DNA from: JALYGY01 sp963800975
GTDB lineage: Bacteria > Actinomycetota > Rubrobacteria > Rubrobacterales > Rubrobacteraceae
NCBI GenBank assembly: GCA_963800975.1
Contig: CAWDDB010000008.1
Span: 744,001-808,000, forward strand
Length of the DNA: 64,000 nucleotides
Direction of reading: 5' to 3'
The notes under the pieces were generated by a model, which ran no database searches, was not told the origin of the DNA, and saw only the letters and a program-made list of their open reading frames with translations. Both the position numbers and the translations under genes were made by a program. Below, piece by piece: positions 50,621 to 59,319 of the stretch (position 1 is its first letter; every line of letters begins with the position of its first letter).

Positions 50621-50674
50621 ATAGTAAGCACCCAAAGCCTGTTCGTCAACAAAACTCCGACAATTTTTGTCGGA
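50621..50674 (-). promoter_or_regulatory. promoter and Rrf2-type operator of the sulfate operon
   Basis: On the minus strand TTGACG (50644-50649) and TACTAT (50621-50626) are exactly 17 bases apart, a strong promoter. Just upstream is the palindrome TCCGACA-N5-TGTCGGA (50656-50674) in an A/T-rich context, the general form of Rrf2-family sites (CymR, IscR, RirA types). A repressor or activator responding to cysteine or Fe-S status would suit the operon. Confidence 0.75.
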
Positions 50675-50779
50675 ATTAACGAAATCGGCCCCGATCTGCG
50701 GGCTATTTAATATCTTCAGTTACAATGTCGGGTGGTTTTTGGGCCTTCGGGGCCGGGCTCGACGCCTCCGGGTTCCGTA

Positions 50780-51631
50780 TCAGGCCGGAAGCTGCGGCGC
50801 AGCCACGCGGGCCGCCCCCAGCGCCGCCACCGCCGCACCGGCTCGGGCGGGGCGTACGGCGCAGACCCGCCACAGGTCGGGCAGGCTCCAGCGCTCCGCG
50901 CTCTCGAGCGCGGCCTCGCGGTAGCCTGGCAACTCGAACGCACCGCCACCCAGGGAAAGCAGGTCCGGGTTGAGCAGGTTCACGACCGTTGCCAGCCCCA
51001 GGCCCATGGCCGTACCCGCCTCCCTGACGGCGGCCGACGCCTCGGGGTCGCCACGCTCTGTGAGCTCGTAGAGTCTGGCGCCGTCGACGCTGAGGCGGCG
51101 GGCGACCGCGCCGCCCGCCGCGACCTCGTCCAGGCTACAAACGCGACCGTTCCTGAAGGTTACGGGAGCGAAGCCGAGCTCGCCGGCCCAACCCTTCGCT
51201 CCGAGCAGCGGAGCCCCGTTCGCGTGGACGGCAGCGCCGATCCAGGTTCCGGACATGACGATGGCAGCGGTAGCGCCGGGGATCAGGTCGTGGGTCTCCT
51301 CGGCGAGCGCGGCGTCGGCGTCGTTGAGCACGCACACCGGGCAGCCCAGGTCCGCGAATCCTTCTTCGGCCCGCCAGCCAACCAGGCCGGGGATCGAATC
51401 GCAGCTCGACACCGCCCCGCTGGCATCCACCAGGCCAGGCACGGCTATACCGAGCGAGGCCGGCGGGGCACCGAGGCGGGAGACGAAGGCGCGGATCTCG
51501 CGCTCGATCCGCTCCAGGCTGGTGCCAGGGCCGGTGGGCACGCGGCCCAGCCGGCGAGCCCCGCCGTGCAGCGCCACCAGCAGCAGCTTGGTCGCGCCGA
51601 TATCGGCACCAACCCGCGGACCATCGCGCAC
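50780..51631 (-). CDS. ROK-family sugar kinase
   Basis: 283 residues from the GTG at 51631 (GGAGG seven bases upstream). ATP phosphate loop VGADIGATKLLLVAL; GLVDASGAVSSCDSIPGLVG and VCVLNDADAALAEE (catalytic Asp region), then IVMSGTWIGAAVHANG. The usual ROK zinc motif (CxCGxxGCxE) is absent; that position reads FRNGRVCSLDEVAAG. Likely glucokinase-type, but it may be a non-zinc variant. It lies just downstream of the cof genes on the same strand. Confidence 0.8.
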   Translation of the reverse strand: MRDGPRVGADIGATKLLLVALHGGARRLGRVPTGPGTSLERIEREIRAFVSRLGAPPASLGIAVPGLVDASGAVSSCDSIPGLVGWRAEEGFADLGCPVCVLNDADAALAEETHDLIPGATAAIVMSGTWIGAAVHANGAPLLGAKGWAGELGFAPVTFRNGRVCSLDEVAAGGAVARRLSVDGARLYELTERGDPEASAAVREAGTAMGLGLATVVNLLNPDLLSLGGGAFELPGYREAALESAERWSLPDLWRVCAVRPARAGAAVAALGAARVAAPQLPA

Positions 51632-51724
51632 GTCAGTCCCTCCAGGGTCTCCTACCCCGACCATCGGCGGCCGAGGCACTCATGAGGAATCTAGCAAGAG
51701 CCCGACGCGTTCACCAGGGTTCGC

Positions 51725-52463
51725 CTACCGGAAGAGGTCCCTCTCGGGAGGCAGGATCAGGGCCCGTCCCGTCCCGGCGGCCGGCTCAAACGGGTATCCG
51801 CGCACGATGGCTACCGGTATGCCCGCGGTCTTTCCCATGACCAGCTCGGCTGCGGCGGCGATCTCGTCGGCTATCGCGAGTACGCTCGCGGCCTAGCGGG
51901 AAGCCGTGCGGGTCGGTATCGCCGCGGTAGTCGGCAAGGGGTTGCATTCCGGCCACGCCTATCGCGACGTTGGTTATGCCCTCTCGCCACGGCCTGCCAA
52001 ACGAGTCGGAGACGATCACGGCGACGTCCGAGGCTGAGCCAAGCACCTCGCGCAGCTGCGCGGCCGAGGCGTCTGGATCCACCGGCAGGAGACAAACGAC
52101 GTCCTCTCCGGGAACGTTCGAGGCGTCTACACCCGCGTTCGCACAGACCAGGCCGTGGTGCGTCTCGGAGATGATGATGCCCCTGTCCATGCGCACGATG
52201 CGGCGGCTCTCCCGCAAGACGACCTCGGTCTGGCGCGGATCCTTGTCGTAGCGGGCGGCGAAATCCTCCGCAAGGGCAGAGGGCTCGACCGATCTCAGGT
52301 CGACCAGGCGTCCTTCGGCCTTGCTGACGACCTTGTGGGTCACGACGACGATGTCCCCTGCGCGCAGCCCCTCCCCTACCGCTCCGGCGAGCAGCCCGGC
52401 CAGGTCGTCGCCCGGCTTCACCTCGGGGATGCCCCGCACCGGCAGCACCTCGAGGCCACTCAC
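51725..52463 (-). CDS. cofE: coenzyme F420-0:gamma-glutamyl ligase CofE, interrupted by a one-base frameshift
   Basis: Adds glutamates to F420-0. The first 190 residues are normal: LEVLPVRGIPEVKPGDDLAG, VVTHKVVSKAEGRLVDL, SDSFGRPWREGITNVAIGVA, DYRGDTDPHGFPL. The frame then breaks at about 51889-51896 (one extra G beside CTAG). In the other frame the natural C-terminus follows: SVLAIADEIAAAAELVMGKT and IPVAIVRGYPFEPA, ending at 51725. Restored length is 245 residues. No FbiB-type FMN domain follows. The GTG start overlaps the cofC stop (GTGA). A second core-gene frameshift of this type suggests assembly error. Confidence 0.85.
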
Positions 52464-53074
52464 CGCCGCCTGACCTCCGTCTCTTCGAGTCGCGCGAGGT
52501 CCGCCGCGGTGTCCAGGTCGAAGGCCAGGTGGGGACGCTCGCAGAGCCCGACCGCGAGGCCGCGTTCGCGGGCCGCGCGCAGATGAGCCTCGAAGCTCCC
52601 GAGGCCGAAGGCGAAAGCCAGCGCCTCGGGCGGCTGCAGCAAGAGCGCGTTGGTGCCCGTGCGGGCGCGGTCCGGGGAGATCACGACCGATGGCTCCCCT
52701 GTCCTCTCGCCAAGCACCGCTCGCACGTCGTCGGCGTCGAGGAGAGGCAGATCGGCCGGAAGCACGAGCAGGGCCGAGGCTTCCAGATCCGTGGCCCAGC
52801 GTCGCGCCTCCTCGAGGGCCGGGTTCAGGCCAACGCTCTGCTGCCTGATGGGCGCGGCCCCGCGACCCTCCGCCTCCGCGAGCACGATCGGGTCGGGGCT
52901 CACCACGCCGACCCTTGCGACCCCGGCCCCGATGAGAGCCGAGATCACGCGTCCCATCATGTAGAGGGTGAGCCCGGCCCGGGCGCCGGGGTTCAGGATC
53001 GGGGCGAGCCTGCTCTTGGTGCCGGACAGGTTCTTTACCGGCACGACCGCGCAGACGCCCTCTGCCCCGTTCAA
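52460..53074 (-). CDS. cofC: 2-phospho-lactate/PEP guanylyltransferase CofC (FbiD)
   Basis: 204 residues. CofC signatures: AVVPVKNLSGTKSRLAPIL at the start, LVLPADLPLLDADDVRAVL, VVISPDRARTGTNALLLQPP and the C-terminal FDLDTAADLARLEE. Makes the guanylylated C3 unit for F420; actinobacterial versions usually use PEP. The TTG start overlaps the cofD stop as TTGA. Confidence 0.94.
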   Translation of the reverse strand: MNGAEGVCAVVPVKNLSGTKSRLAPILNPGARAGLTLYMMGRVISALIGAGVARVGVVSPDPIVLAEAEGRGAAPIRQQSVGLNPALEEARRWATDLEASALLVLPADLPLLDADDVRAVLGERTGEPSVVISPDRARTGTNALLLQPPEALAFAFGLGSFEAHLRAARERGLAVGLCERPHLAFDLDTAADLARLEETEVRRR

Positions 53075-54012
53075 GGCGCCACCATCTCGGCCCCAAACCC
53101 GACGACCTCCCGCGCGAGCCGCTCCCGGTCCCGGGCGTCGCGCATGATCGCGTCCGTCGAGAACACGCGCATCCCGAGCGCCTCGATCCGGCCGCGCTCT
53201 CCCTCGTCCGCCTCGTCCACGACCATGCCGTCGATCAGGCCCGCGTACATCCCGGCCACGCCGGTAGCCGAGACCTCGTGGCCGAGGGACGACATCATCC
53301 TGTCCGCCGGTCCCTTGAGAGCGCGCCCCCCGACGATGGGGCTCACCGCGACCCTGGGTGCGGGGGACGCGGTCAGGGCCTCCCTCATGCCAGGCACGGC
53401 CAGGATCGGGCCTATGCTCACGACCGGGTTGGAGGGGCAGAGGACGACGAGGTCGGCCGCGGAGAGCGCCTCCAGGACGGCGGACGTGGGGCGCGCCTCC
53501 CCGATGCCGCGCAGGTTGACGCCGAGCACCTCGTCCCTTTGTCGCCGGCGTACGAAGTATTCCTGGAACTCCAGCGGACCGTCCGGCGAGTCGAGGACGG
53601 TCGCGACCGGCTCGTCGCACATGGGCAGGATGGCGCTCCTGACGCCAAGGGCTGCCGCGAGGCCGGCCGTGACAGCCGTAAGGGGCTCGCCGCCCCGCAG
53701 CCGCTCGGTGCGGAGGACGTGGGTCGCGATATCCCCGTCGCCGAGCATGAACCAGGTGTCCTCCCCGTAGCGAGAGAGCATCCCGAGCGCGCCGAACGAC
53801 TCGTCCCTCAGTCCCCAGCCGGTGTCAGGGTTGGCCACCCCCGCGAGCGTGTACATCACCGTGTCGAGGTCGGGGCAGACGTGCAGGCCCCAGAGGTCGA
53901 AGTCGTCCGCGGTGTTCACGACCACCGCGAGGTCGCCCGGCGCGAGAACGGCCTCGAGGCCCGCGGCCAGCTTCGCGCCGCCGACCCCGCCCGCGAGCGC
54001 CAGCACCCTCAC
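53071..54012 (-). CDS. cofD: 2-phospho-L-lactate/phosphoenolpyruvyl transferase CofD
   Basis: 313 residues. LALAGGVGGAKLAAGL, VNTADDFDLWGLHVCPDLDT, VLCPSNPVVSIGPILAV and the C-terminal STDAIMRD stretch are family hallmarks. Transfers the C3 phosphate unit to FO, giving F420-0 or its dehydro form. GTG start. First of three cof genes with overlapping ends; the FO synthase genes are not in the window. Confidence 0.95.
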   Translation of the reverse strand: MRVLALAGGVGGAKLAAGLEAVLAPGDLAVVVNTADDFDLWGLHVCPDLDTVMYTLAGVANPDTGWGLRDESFGALGMLSRYGEDTWFMLGDGDIATHVLRTERLRGGEPLTAVTAGLAAALGVRSAILPMCDEPVATVLDSPDGPLEFQEYFVRRRQRDEVLGVNLRGIGEARPTSAVLEALSAADLVVLCPSNPVVSIGPILAVPGMREALTASPAPRVAVSPIVGGRALKGPADRMMSSLGHEVSATGVAGMYAGLIDGMVVDEADEGERGRIEALGMRVFSTDAIMRDARDRERLAREVVGFGAEMVAP

Positions 54013-54043
54013 GCTAGCGTCCAGGCCGGCAAAGGGGCGACCG

Positions 54044-54634
54044 TCACGTTGCGGCCTGCTGCTCGAGCGCGAAACTGGTCAGCGCGATCTGGCTGAGCGC
54101 GTCCGTTATCTCCCCGTTGAGAGCCATGACGAGCGCCTCGCGCAGGGGGACGCGTCGGACGCTAAGCCTCTCGTCACCGTCGGGACGCACCTCCCCCGAC
54201 ACGAGCTCCGTGGCGAGGTACCAGATGGCGCGTTCGTCGGCGACGGAGTTCGACAGGAACGCCTCCCCGAGCCTGCGCCACGTAGCGGCCTCGAGCCCGG
54301 TCTCCTCCTTCAGCTCGCGCTGAGCGGCGCGAAGGGGCTCCTCGCCCTCGGGACAGCCACCCTCCGGGATCTCCCACGAGTAAATCTCCAGGGGGTAACG
54401 GTACTGCCCGACCAGGTAGACGTGGTCGTCTTCGACGGCGAGGATCCCGACGGCGACGTTCTTGTAGTGCACCACGCCGTAGATGCCAGGCTCGCCGTCC
54501 GGGCGGAGCACCTGGTCCTCGCGCACGGAGATCCAGGGATTCTCGTAGATCCGCCTGGAAGAGAGGGTCCGCCAGGGGTTGCTCTCGTCCTCCAGCGTCA
54601 CGTTTCCCGTCGCAGCACTCGTTCTGGCATCCAT
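54044..54634 (-). CDS. Nudix hydrolase, ADP-ribose pyrophosphatase-like
   Basis: 196 residues. The Nudix box is GGCPEGEEPLRAAQRELKEE followed by TGLEA, matching Gx5Ex7REUXEExGU. The N-terminal dimerisation domain (SSRRIYENPWISVREDQVLR) and VAVGILAVEDDHVYLVGQYR resemble NudF-type ADP-ribose pyrophosphatases. ATG start with a possible TAAGAT box eleven bases upstream. Located 31 bases before cofD on the same strand. Confidence 0.9.
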   Translation of the reverse strand: MDARTSAATGNVTLEDESNPWRTLSSRRIYENPWISVREDQVLRPDGEPGIYGVVHYKNVAVGILAVEDDHVYLVGQYRYPLEIYSWEIPEGGCPEGEEPLRAAQRELKEETGLEAATWRRLGEAFLSNSVADERAIWYLATELVSGEVRPDGDERLSVRRVPLREALVMALNGEITDALSQIALTSFALEQQAAT

Positions 54635-54725
54635 AGCAGGCTGCTATCTTAATACCGATTGCGCCGTCGTAAACCCCGGGGTCAGGGAAAGCTACGCAAG
54701 GGCTCGCCTCTATCCCCGTCCTGGC

Positions 54726-55142
54726 TCAGGGCTCGATCCGCTCGACCCACTGCGAGCGCCACTCCGGCGCCTCGAACGGCTCGGAGAAGTAGCGCGTGTC
54801 CCGCCAGATCTTCCCGTCGCGCAGCTCGAGGATGGCGGCGCCGCGCATGACCTGCCCACCGTAGTCGACCACGCTCTCGACCACCCACAATCGATCTGCG
54901 ACCAGAACACGGCGTATCCGGATGCTCGGCGGGCTGGATTGGCTGGGAAAGCCTTCCTGGAACGCACGCATGTTCTCCGCACCCCGGATGCGCTCGCCGG
55001 ACTGGGGCATCTCCATCACGAAGTCCTCGTGGCGCGCGGCTTGTTCCTTCTCCGGGCTAAGCTCGGAGGCCAACGCCTCCATGAAGCCCAGCGCCTGCTG
55101 TTCGTCCATCTCCTCGAGGTTGGGTAGCCGCCGGTCGTCCAA
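54726..55142 (-). CDS. NTF2/SnoaL-like protein
   Basis: 138 residues. A long N-terminal helix (EEMDEQQALGFMEALASELS) precedes a SnoaL-type beta-rich fold: VMEMPQSGERIRGAENMRAF, VVDYGGQVMRGAAILELRDG, RDTRYFSEPFEAPEW. TTG start. Function cannot be named; many such proteins are small-molecule isomerases or binders. Confidence 0.75.
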   Translation of the reverse strand: MDDRRLPNLEEMDEQQALGFMEALASELSPEKEQAARHEDFVMEMPQSGERIRGAENMRAFQEGFPSQSSPPSIRIRRVLVADRLWVVESVVDYGGQVMRGAAILELRDGKIWRDTRYFSEPFEAPEWRSQWVERIEP

Positions 55143-55191
55143 TGCACTCTCCTCCCCGGAACGGTCCGCCCGTCGCCTTGCTCTCCGGTGA

Positions 55192-56607
55192 TCAGGCGTC
55201 CGCGGCGCGCAGGATCGCCGCCACGGACAGGTCGACGTCCTCGGTCGTGGTGGACCAGTTGGAGACCGAGATCCTCATCGCCGCCTTGCCCTGCCAGGTC
55301 GTGCCGCCGAGCCAGCAGGTGCCGTCTTGCTGAACGCGCCGGATCACCTCGCGCGTACGACCGTCGTGGTCCCCGCCCGGGTCGTCGAAACGAACCAGCA
55401 CCTGGTTCAGGGTGACGTCGTTCAGCACCTCTACCCCCGGCTCGCTTGCAAGCGCGTCCGCGAAGCGCCTGGCGTGGGCGCAGCAGCGATCGACCAGGTC
55501 GGAGATCCCTTCCCGTCCGAGGGATCTGATCGCAGCGTACACCGGGAACCCGCGGGCCCGGCGCGAGGCCTCGGGGTTCCAGTCGAACGCGTCTCGCTCC
55601 CGGCTATCCCCGCCCTGGACGAGGTAGCCAGCGCTCGCGGCCATGGCGGCCCGGTGCGAATCCGGCCTGGCGCAGAAGACGAGCCCCGAATCGTACGGCA
55701 CGTTGAGCCACTTGTGCGCGTCGGTGGCCCAGGAGTCGGCGCGCTCGATCCCCCGCACGAGGGATCTCTTGGCCGGGCTCGCGGCGGCCCACAGCCCGAA
55801 CGCGCCGTCCACGTGCACCCAGGCGCCGGCAGCGTGGGCGGCGTCGCAGATCTCGTCCAGGTGGTCGATGGCCCCCGTGTTCACGTTGCCCGCCTGCGCG
55901 CACACTATGGTCGGCCCGGAGGACTCGGCGAGGGCGGTCCTCAGGGCGTCGGGGCGCATCCGACCCTGCCCGTCTGCCGGGACCGCGCGCACGCTCGCGG
56001 TTCCGAGGCCCAGAAAGCGCAGCGCGCGGTCTATGGTGACGTGCCGCTCCTCCCCAGTCACGACCCGGATGGGCGGAGCGCCGGCAAGGCCGGCGGTCTC
56101 GACGTCCCAGCCCTTGTCCGCGAGCACGTGGTAGCGCGCGGCGGCAAGCCCCGTGAAGTTGGCCATCTGACAGCCGGTAACGAACCCGAACGAGCAACCC
56201 TCCGGCAACCCGAACAGATCTACCAACCAGGCCCCGCAAACCTCTTCCACCACGGAGGCGGCCGGCGAGATTACGTAGAGGCCGGCGTTCTGGTCCCAGG
56301 CGGAGGTGAGCCAGTCCGCGGCCAGCGCGGCAGGATGGCTGCCTCCTATGACGAAGCCGAAGTACCTGCTCCCGGCAGAGGCCAGGAGACCGGGTCCGGC
56401 CGCCGCAGCGAGGTCGGATACGACCGCTCGCGCATCCAGCGGCCCTTCTGGCAGCGGCCCATCGAGAGCCGCCCGCAGCTCTTCGACGGTGGCGGTCGCG
56501 GCGACCCGGGTATCGGGAAGGTCTTCGAGAAACCCGGCCGCGTGGCCGGCGGCGTCCTCGAGCAACGGACGAATGTTCTTGACCGGTGCTTCTTTTCCAG
56601 TTCTCAA
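55192..56607 (-). CDS. PLP-dependent group II (aromatic amino acid-type) decarboxylase
   Basis: 471 residues. The PLP lysine is in WATDAHKWLNVPYDSG; VHVDGAFGLWAAAS carries the Asp that contacts the cofactor; QAGNVNTGAIDHLDEI is the usual substrate-side loop. The pattern fits the aromatic-L-amino-acid/tyrosine decarboxylase group. TTG start with GGAGGAG upstream. A 22-bp tandem repeat lies 124 bases upstream and may be its regulatory site. Substrate undetermined. Confidence 0.87.
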   Translation of the reverse strand: MRTGKEAPVKNIRPLLEDAAGHAAGFLEDLPDTRVAATATVEELRAALDGPLPEGPLDARAVVSDLAAAAGPGLLASAGSRYFGFVIGGSHPAALAADWLTSAWDQNAGLYVISPAASVVEEVCGAWLVDLFGLPEGCSFGFVTGCQMANFTGLAAARYHVLADKGWDVETAGLAGAPPIRVVTGEERHVTIDRALRFLGLGTASVRAVPADGQGRMRPDALRTALAESSGPTIVCAQAGNVNTGAIDHLDEICDAAHAAGAWVHVDGAFGLWAAASPAKRSLVRGIERADSWATDAHKWLNVPYDSGLVFCARPDSHRAAMAASAGYLVQGGDSRERDAFDWNPEASRRARGFPVYAAIRSLGREGISDLVDRCCAHARRFADALASEPGVEVLNDVTLNQVLVRFDDPGGDHDGRTREVIRRVQQDGTCWLGGTTWQGKAAMRISVSNWSTTTEDVDLSVAAILRAADA

Positions 56608-56730
56608 GATCTCCTCCTCGGTCCATCGTCAGTATCCTGAGCGGACACCCCGCTCGTTGGCGTATCCTCCTCCGGTTCACCACTTGTCGTATCGAGCGTA
56701 GCAAAAGCCGCCCTACCGCGCATCGTCCAT

Positions 56731-56774
56731 TCTGCGTATTCTTGAGATGTTCTCTGCGTATTCTTGAGATGTTC
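56731..56774. repeat. two exact 22-bp tandem repeats in the decarboxylase-glycosyltransferase spacer
   Basis: TCTGCGTATTCTTGAGATGTTC occurs twice in direct tandem (56731-56752 and 56753-56774), within the 411-base spacer (56608-57018) between divergent genes. The 22-base period is two helical turns, so both copies face the same side, as expected for paired activator or repressor sites. A TACGCT-like box lies nearer the decarboxylase. No gene is seen in this spacer. Confidence 0.7.
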
Positions 56775-57018
56775 TGGAAGATGCGCGCGCTCGCGACGGC
56801 GGGAAACGCAGGGGCAACCAGGCAAGACGACAAGTAGGACGACGCCGGACCCGTCTTTGCCGAGGGTGCTTGCCGTGGAATCGGAAGAACCCTAATATGT
56901 GCCCGGAGATGAGTAGAAGCGAAGCTATCCTTAGGCGGCGCTTGTTCCGGAGGCGCACGAGCCCCGTGCATTGAGCCAAAAACGCCCAGATTACGGGCCG
57001 TCTGTTCGGAGGGTCCGC

Positions 57019-57912
57019 ATGCCACCGCTGGTCAGCATAGTCCTCCCCACCTTCAACCGAGCACCGACCCTTGGAAGGGCGATCGAGAGCGTGCTGTGCC
57101 AGACCTTCGAGGACTTCGAGCTCATCGTCGTGGACGACAGATCTACCGACGAAACGGCCAGCTTGATGGCCGAGTACGCGCGCCACGACCGGATCCGTTT
57201 TCTGACCCAGCTCCGCCCCGGCTGCTCGGTCGCGCGAAATATCGGGGTCGAGGAGTCACGCGGCCGGTACGTTGCCTTCCAGGACAGCGACGACGAGTGG
57301 CTACCCGAGAAGCTCGAAAGGGCCGTGAACGCGCTCGAGGACTCCGGGCCCGAACTTGGCGTCCATTACAGCGACATGATCCGCGTTCCGCGGGACGGCA
57401 GCTCGACCTACTTTCCCGCGCCCGAGGTTCGCAGGGGCGTAGTGGTGGACGAGGATACGCTCGACTATCAGGTCTTCTGCATCGGGATCCAGGCGGTCGT
57501 CGTCAAGCGCGAGTGTTTCTCCCAGGTGGGGCTCTTCGACGAGTCGCTGTCCCGGCTGATAGATCTCGAGCAGCTTATCAGGCTCGCCTGGCGCTACGAG
57601 TTCGTTCACGAGAGAGAAGCGCTCGTCAAGTACCACGAGGTGGATGGCATCTCCACAGACCACCGGGCCCTCGTGGCCGCCCGCCAGTATCTCCTCCAGA
57701 AGTACCGGCGGCACCTGATACAGAACAGCCAGTACCTGGGGAGGCAGTACCTGTTGACGGCGGAGGCGCTCGTCGCCTGCGGCGACCTGCGCATGGCGCG
57801 CGCTTTCGCCGTAAGGGCCTTCCTTGCGAACCCGTACCACCCCGAGCGCAGGCGCGAGGCGCTCGACTTCGTCCAGCACATCGTTCACCAGAAGCAACTC
57901 GCGACCTCGTAG
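57019..57912 (+). CDS. family 2 glycosyltransferase
   Basis: 297 residues. GT-A opening VSIVLPTFNRAPTLGRAIES, DDRSTDETASL, and the DxD site FQDSDDEWLPEKLE. The C-terminal half (about 200-290) is a helical region found in GT2 enzymes that make surface polysaccharide. The ATG at 57019 has GGAGG seven bases upstream; an in-frame TTG further up is less likely. A nucleotide-sugar dehydrogenase follows, suggesting a polysaccharide pathway. Confidence 0.9.
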   Translation: MPPLVSIVLPTFNRAPTLGRAIESVLCQTFEDFELIVVDDRSTDETASLMAEYARHDRIRFLTQLRPGCSVARNIGVEESRGRYVAFQDSDDEWLPEKLERAVNALEDSGPELGVHYSDMIRVPRDGSSTYFPAPEVRRGVVVDEDTLDYQVFCIGIQAVVVKRECFSQVGLFDESLSRLIDLEQLIRLAWRYEFVHEREALVKYHEVDGISTDHRALVAARQYLLQKYRRHLIQNSQYLGRQYLLTAEALVACGDLRMARAFAVRAFLANPYHPERRREALDFVQHIVHQKQLATS

Positions 57913-57926
57913 CGCCGGGGTACAGC

Positions 57927-59252
57927 GTGCGTCTAGCGATTTTCGGACTGGGACAGGTCGGGCTGGTATCCGCCGCCTGCCTTTGCGAGCTCGGGCACGA
58001 GGTAAGGGGCGTCGATGTCCACGGGGAAAAGGTGCGCCAGGTCAACGCGGGACGGAGCCCGCTCGCGGAGGCTGCTGTCGGCGAGCTGATCTCCAGGGCG
58101 ACCCGGAAGGGCAGGCTCAGGGCCACTCAGGATGCCGCCGACGCCGTGGCCTGGGCCCAGGCTTCGCTCGTCTGCGTGGGCACACCCACCGGCGCTGACG
58201 GCCGCCAGGACACCTCCCAGGTACGGCAAGTCGTACAAATCATCGGCGAGGCACTGCGGGATGGGGCGGATCGGCACACGGTCGTCGTGCGCAGCACGCT
58301 GTTGCCCGGAAACACCCTCGGGCTCCTGGCGCCTATCCTAGAGCGAGCCTCCGGCAAACGCTGCGGCCAGGATCTCGGGCTCTCCTACAGCCCCGAGTTC
58401 TTGCGCGCGGGTACGGCGGTCCGGGATTTCATGCAGCCCCCCTACACGATCGTCGGCGGATTCGACGCCGAGAGCGCGGCAACGACGGAGGCCATGTTCC
58501 GCGAGGTGGACGCGCCAGTCCACGTGGTCCCTGTGCCAGACGCCGAGATGCTCAAGTACGCGGCCAACTCCTTCCACGCGCTCAAGGTCACCTTCGCCAA
58601 CGAGATAGGCAGCCTGAGCAAGAGCGTCGGCGCGGACGGCCACCACGTCATGCGTCTTCTCGCCCAGGATTCCAAGCTGAACACCTCCCCGGCCTATCTG
58701 AAGCCCGGTTTCGCCTACGGCGGACCGTGCCTGTCCAAGGACCTGAGGGCGCTACTAGACGCCGCCCAACGGCGCGACGTGGACCTTCCGCTGCTACAAA
58801 GCGTCGAGGAGAGCAACGCCCTGCACATCGAGCGGGCGATCGGGCTGGTGCTCTCGCAGCCAGGCGAGAAGATCGGCGTGCTCGGCCTTACCTTCAAGGC
58901 GGGCACGCAAGAACTGCGAGCCAGCCCCGTCGCTTCGCTCGTCGAGGCGCTGATACGCGACGGTCGCCATCCCAGGGTGTACGACCCAGGCCTGAACGCG
59001 GCGATGAGAAGAGGGGCGCATCGCGGGACCTCGGATCCCATCCTGTCGGGGTTATCCAGGCTGGCGGTCCCGGACGCGCGGGAGGTTCTGGACCACGCCG
59101 ACGTCCTGGTTATCGGGAACGGTAACCCGGAGTTCGCGGAGCTGCTCGCCCAACCACGGAAGAAGACCGTCGTCGATCTGGCGGGGTTGTTCGCCGGCCG
59201 CAAGGATTGGAAGGAGCGCATGGCGGGGCGGTACTTCTGCCTCAGCGCGTGA
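57927..59252 (+). CDS. UDP-glucose/GDP-mannose 6-dehydrogenase
   Basis: 441 residues. Rossmann loop LAIFGLGQVGLVSAACLCEL, then CVGTPTGADG, SPEFLRAGTAVRDF and the catalytic Cys in FAYGGPCLSKDLRAL. The FLRAGTAVRDF region and overall arrangement lean to the GDP-mannose (AlgD-like) branch, but UDP-glucose is possible. Forms a uronic acid donor, matching the upstream glycosyltransferase. GTG start 14 bases after that gene. Confidence 0.92.
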   Translation: MRLAIFGLGQVGLVSAACLCELGHEVRGVDVHGEKVRQVNAGRSPLAEAAVGELISRATRKGRLRATQDAADAVAWAQASLVCVGTPTGADGRQDTSQVRQVVQIIGEALRDGADRHTVVVRSTLLPGNTLGLLAPILERASGKRCGQDLGLSYSPEFLRAGTAVRDFMQPPYTIVGGFDAESAATTEAMFREVDAPVHVVPVPDAEMLKYAANSFHALKVTFANEIGSLSKSVGADGHHVMRLLAQDSKLNTSPAYLKPGFAYGGPCLSKDLRALLDAAQRRDVDLPLLQSVEESNALHIERAIGLVLSQPGEKIGVLGLTFKAGTQELRASPVASLVEALIRDGRHPRVYDPGLNAAMRRGAHRGTSDPILSGLSRLAVPDAREVLDHADVLVIGNGNPEFAELLAQPRKKTVVDLAGLFAGRKDWKERMAGRYFCLSA

Positions 59253-59319
59253 TCCGGACCCGACGCCGACCCGGCCTACTTCTGCGAGAACTTCGCTCAA
59301 GCGGTGGTATCTTTGCACC

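Noticed and set aside
50725..51685. Plus-strand genes opposite the ROK kinase
   Set aside because: The frames are antisense to a conserved kinase, are rich in Arg/Gly/Pro and have no motifs, despite a TACAAT box near 50720.
57096..57926. N-terminal extension of the nucleotide-sugar dehydrogenase
   Set aside because: This part overlaps the glycosyltransferase in another frame; the dinucleotide-binding fold begins at the GTG at 57927.
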